A stretch of DNA of 64,000 nucleotides from Aristolochia californica (Eukaryota > Streptophyta > Magnoliopsida > Piperales > Aristolochiaceae): contig JARWKL010000015.1 in assembly GCA_029961685.1 (NCBI GenBank), positions 9,794,801-9,858,800 on the forward strand. Reading direction: 5' to 3'. Position numbers and translations under genes: made by a program. The notes under the pieces are model-generated. The model was not told where the DNA came from and ran no database searches. It worked only from the letters and a program-made list of their open reading frames with translations. Shown here piece by piece: positions 61,052 through 64,000 of this stretch. Position 1 is the first letter of the stretch, and the number at the start of each line of letters is the position of its first letter.

Positions 61052-64000
61052 TTTTCCGATAATTGCAAAACCTATTATATTAAAAACTAAAAGAGTTTAC
61101 AATCCTTAAAAATTAAAGATACATTTTAGAATTATATGACTCAGCATTTGTGCTTTCTCATTTTGGATGTTCAATTTTTTTTTGAAATCCAAACTTGAGT
61201 TTTCACTCTCCCATTTTTCTCACATGAAAATGAAAATTTTAGAGTTTATGTATGCCAAATATTGAAAATTATAATAAATTTAAGTGAAGAAAATTATTTA
61301 ACGCACTAAAAATGAACAACAAAGTTTTGTTATCCATGTTTGGGAATTTCCACTAATACAACCCCTAATAGCTTCCTCGAATTTTATAATAAAAGATTTC
61401 TAATTTATCCTAACATGTTTTAAATATATCAATGCATGCTTGAAACATGTTGATGATGCAAATTACCTAATGATCCAAAAATTTCAAGGAGTAGAAAAAA
61501 TTAAATTCACAAGTTAACGTGCGTGGGGATATTTACCAAAGCCAATCAACGCACTTTTTGCCTATTTACAAAAAGCGGACCTAACAATCATAGATCATTG
61601 TAAATTTTTTGATTGATTACAGACGTGTAAGGCTATAATTTTTATTAGAAATGACTTATGGTTTGGGAGTCAACACGCAGTTAAAAATGCCTCTCCCCCC
61701 TTTTTCAATGATAGCAAAACCAAATATATAAAAAACTAAAAGAGTTTACAATCCTAAAAAATTGGATTTGTGCATTTCCATTTTATATGTTGAATTTTTC
61801 CTAATATCCAAACTTGATTTTTCACTCTCCCATTTTTCTCGTAAACAAAAAGATAAGGCAAATTGATCACAACAAAATAAAAATTTTAGAGTTTATGTAT
61901 GCAAAAAATATAAAAATATAATAAAATATAAGTGTACAAATTATTTCACGCACTAAAAATGAACACCAAAGCTTTGTTATCCATGTTTGGGAAATTCCAC
62001 TAGTACAACCCCTAATAGCTTGGTGGAATTTTATCAGAAAGAGATTTCTAATTGATCCTAACATGTTTAAAATATGCATATTCATGTCTGAAACATGTTC
62101 AAGATGCAAATGACCTAATGATTCAAAATTTTCAAACAGTAGAAAAAATTTAATTCTCAACTTAACATGCGGTGGGATATTTACAAGAGCCAAACAACCC
62201 AGTTTTTGCCTATTTAAAAAAAGCGGACCTAACAATCATAGATCATCATAAATGTTTTGATCGATTAATGATGTTTAACGGCTACAATTTTTCTTAGAAA
62301 TGACTTATAGTTTGGCAGTAAACACTTAGTTAAAAATGCCTCGCCCCCCCCACTATCCGATTATTGCAAAACCTAATATATAAAAAACTAAAAGAGTTGA
62401 CAATCCATAAAAATCACAGATACTTTGTGGCAATATCTCTCTCAGGATTTTTGCATTTCCATTTTTTGAAGTTCAATTTTTTTAATATCCAAACTAGATT
62501 TTTCTCTCTCCCATTTTTTTTGTAAACAAAAAAAATAAGGTAAAAAGATTACAAGAAAATGAAAATTTTAGAGTTTATGTATGCAAAAAATTGAAAACTA
62601 TAATAAATGTAAGTGTAAAAAATATTTCCCGCAGTAAAAATGAACACCAAAGTTTTGTTATCCATGTTTGGGTATTTCCACTAGTACAACCCCTAATCGC
62701 TAGGTTGAATTTTATAAGAAAGAAATTTCTAATTGATCCTAACATATTTTTAATATGGATATGCATACCTGAAACATGATGAAGATCCAAAACACCTAAT
62801 GATCCAAAAATTTCAAGGAGTAGAAAAAATTAAATTCTCAAGACAACATGCGGTCGAATATTTACCAGAGCCAAACAACCCAGTTTTTGCCTATTTACCA
62901 AAAGCAGACTTAACAATGATAGATCATCGTAAATCATTTGATCGATTAATGACGTGTAATGGCTATAATTTTTTTTAGAAATGACTTATGGTTTGTTAGT
63001 CAACACTCAGCTAAAAATGCCTCGCCCCCATTTTCCGATGATTGCAAAACCTAATATATAAAAATTTAAAAGGGTTTACAATCCTTAAAAATCTAAGATA
63101 CTTTTTGGAATTATCTCTCTCAGCATTTGTGTATTTCCATTTTGTATGTTCAATTTTTTTTCAAATCCAAAATTGAGTTTTCACTCCCCCATTTTTCTTG
63201 TAAATCAAAAGATAGGGCAAAGAGATCACAAAAAAATGAAAATTTTAGAGTTTATGTATGCAAAAAATTGAAAACAATAATAAAAGTAAGTGAAGAAAAT
63301 TATTTCACGCACTAAACATGAACTCCAAAGTTTTGGTGAAATTTAGTCAGAAAGATATTTCAAATTAATCCTAACATGTTTTAAATATGGATATGCATGC
63401 CTGAAACATGTTAAAGATGGAAATGACCTAATGATCCAAAAATTTCAAGGAGTAGAAAAAATTAAATTCTCGATTTAACGTGCGGTGGGATATTTACCAA
63501 AGTAAAATAACCCACTTTTTGCCTATTTACAAAAGAGAACCTAACAATCATAGATCATCGTAAATGTTTTGATCGAATAATGATGTGTAACCGCTATAAT
63601 TTTTGTTAGAAATGACTAATGGTTTGGGAGTCAACACTCAGTTAAAAATATCACGCCCCCATTTTTTCAATGGTTGGAAAACTTAATATATAAAAAACTA
63701 AAAGAGTTTACAATCCTTAAAAATCACATATACTTTTTGCAACTGTCTCTCTCAGCATTTGTACATTTCCATTTTGGATGTTCAATTTTTTCTCAAATCC
63801 AAACCTAAGTTTTCACTCTTCCATTATTCTCGTAAACAAAAAGATAAGACAAATAGATCACAACAAAATGAAAATTTAAGATTTTATGTATCCAAAAAAT
63901 TAAAAACTATAATAAATGTAAGTGACGAAAATTATATCACGGACTAAAAATGAACACCAAAGTTTTGTTATCCATGGTTGGGAAATTCCTCTAGTACAAC

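Larger units (their letters stand above)
57582..64000 (-). repeat. Satellite array, inverted orientation, to window end
   Basis: Monomers with C-tracts near 57683, 58375, 59053, 59686, 60362, 61007, 61694, 62344, 63026 and 63656, mostly 620-690 bp apart. Small deletions occur near 59584 (part of the TTTTTGCC dyad lost), 60480-60515, 61765 and 63335. The array continues past the window end. No gene is supported. Confidence 0.96.

Overview
This window is almost entirely tandemly repeated satellite DNA from a large eukaryotic genome, most probably a flowering plant. The monomer is about 675-690 bp, very AT-rich, and carries one G-tract at a fixed position. I count about 90 full or partial copies. 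I found no host protein-coding gene, rRNA, tRNA or CRISPR array. The short open frames that recur on both strands are the same two segments of the monomer read again and again, and I do not call them genes. The plant assignment rests on the satellite architecture and on an LTR element whose primer-binding site (TGGTATCAGA) matches the plant initiator-Met tRNA. The species cannot be read from the sequence.

Layout. From 1 to 43447 the satellite runs in one orientation, with the G-tract on the + strand. At 43447/43448 the array flips, and from there to 64000 every monomer is inverted, with a C-tract on the + strand. The flip lies exactly at the G-tract position of a monomer. Within the direct half, 7253-12557 holds eight consecutive units of 657-670 bp. 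Their length differences are fully accounted for by the G-tract and one T. All eight share a junction that removes 37 bp between two CCAAAA motifs, so this block was amplified recently from one rearranged unit. Older higher-order structure is visible elsewhere: a near-duplicate pair at about 3860-5288; a multi-monomer module seen three times (from about 13950, 17640 and 27600) with one monomer fewer each time; a mosaic segment at 26385-27430; and a 546-bp tandem duplication at 30755-31846.

The inverted half carries a 2738-bp LTR retroelement (46730-49467) flanked by the 5-bp target duplication GCCTA. It has a PBS, a polypurine tract, a hairpin before the tract and a 4 x 58-bp tandem repeat, but no recognisable gag or pol. 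It is therefore non-autonomous or a deletion derivative. Two solo LTRs of the same family (53506-53843 and 57210-57548) sit at the same nucleotide of the monomer with the same GCCTA duplication. The two solo LTRs are copies of one another, because a 3.7-kb segment (five monomers plus the solo LTR) is tandemly duplicated.

The window is best read as a record of satellite turnover: local amplification, unequal exchange, breakage at G-tracts, inversion, and retroelement insertion followed by LTR-LTR recombination. The observations most worth following are the homogenised block with its founder junction, the inversion at a G-tract, and the repeated use of one insertion site inside a conserved hairpin of the monomer. 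Whether this array is centromeric, subtelomeric or interstitial cannot be told from sequence alone.
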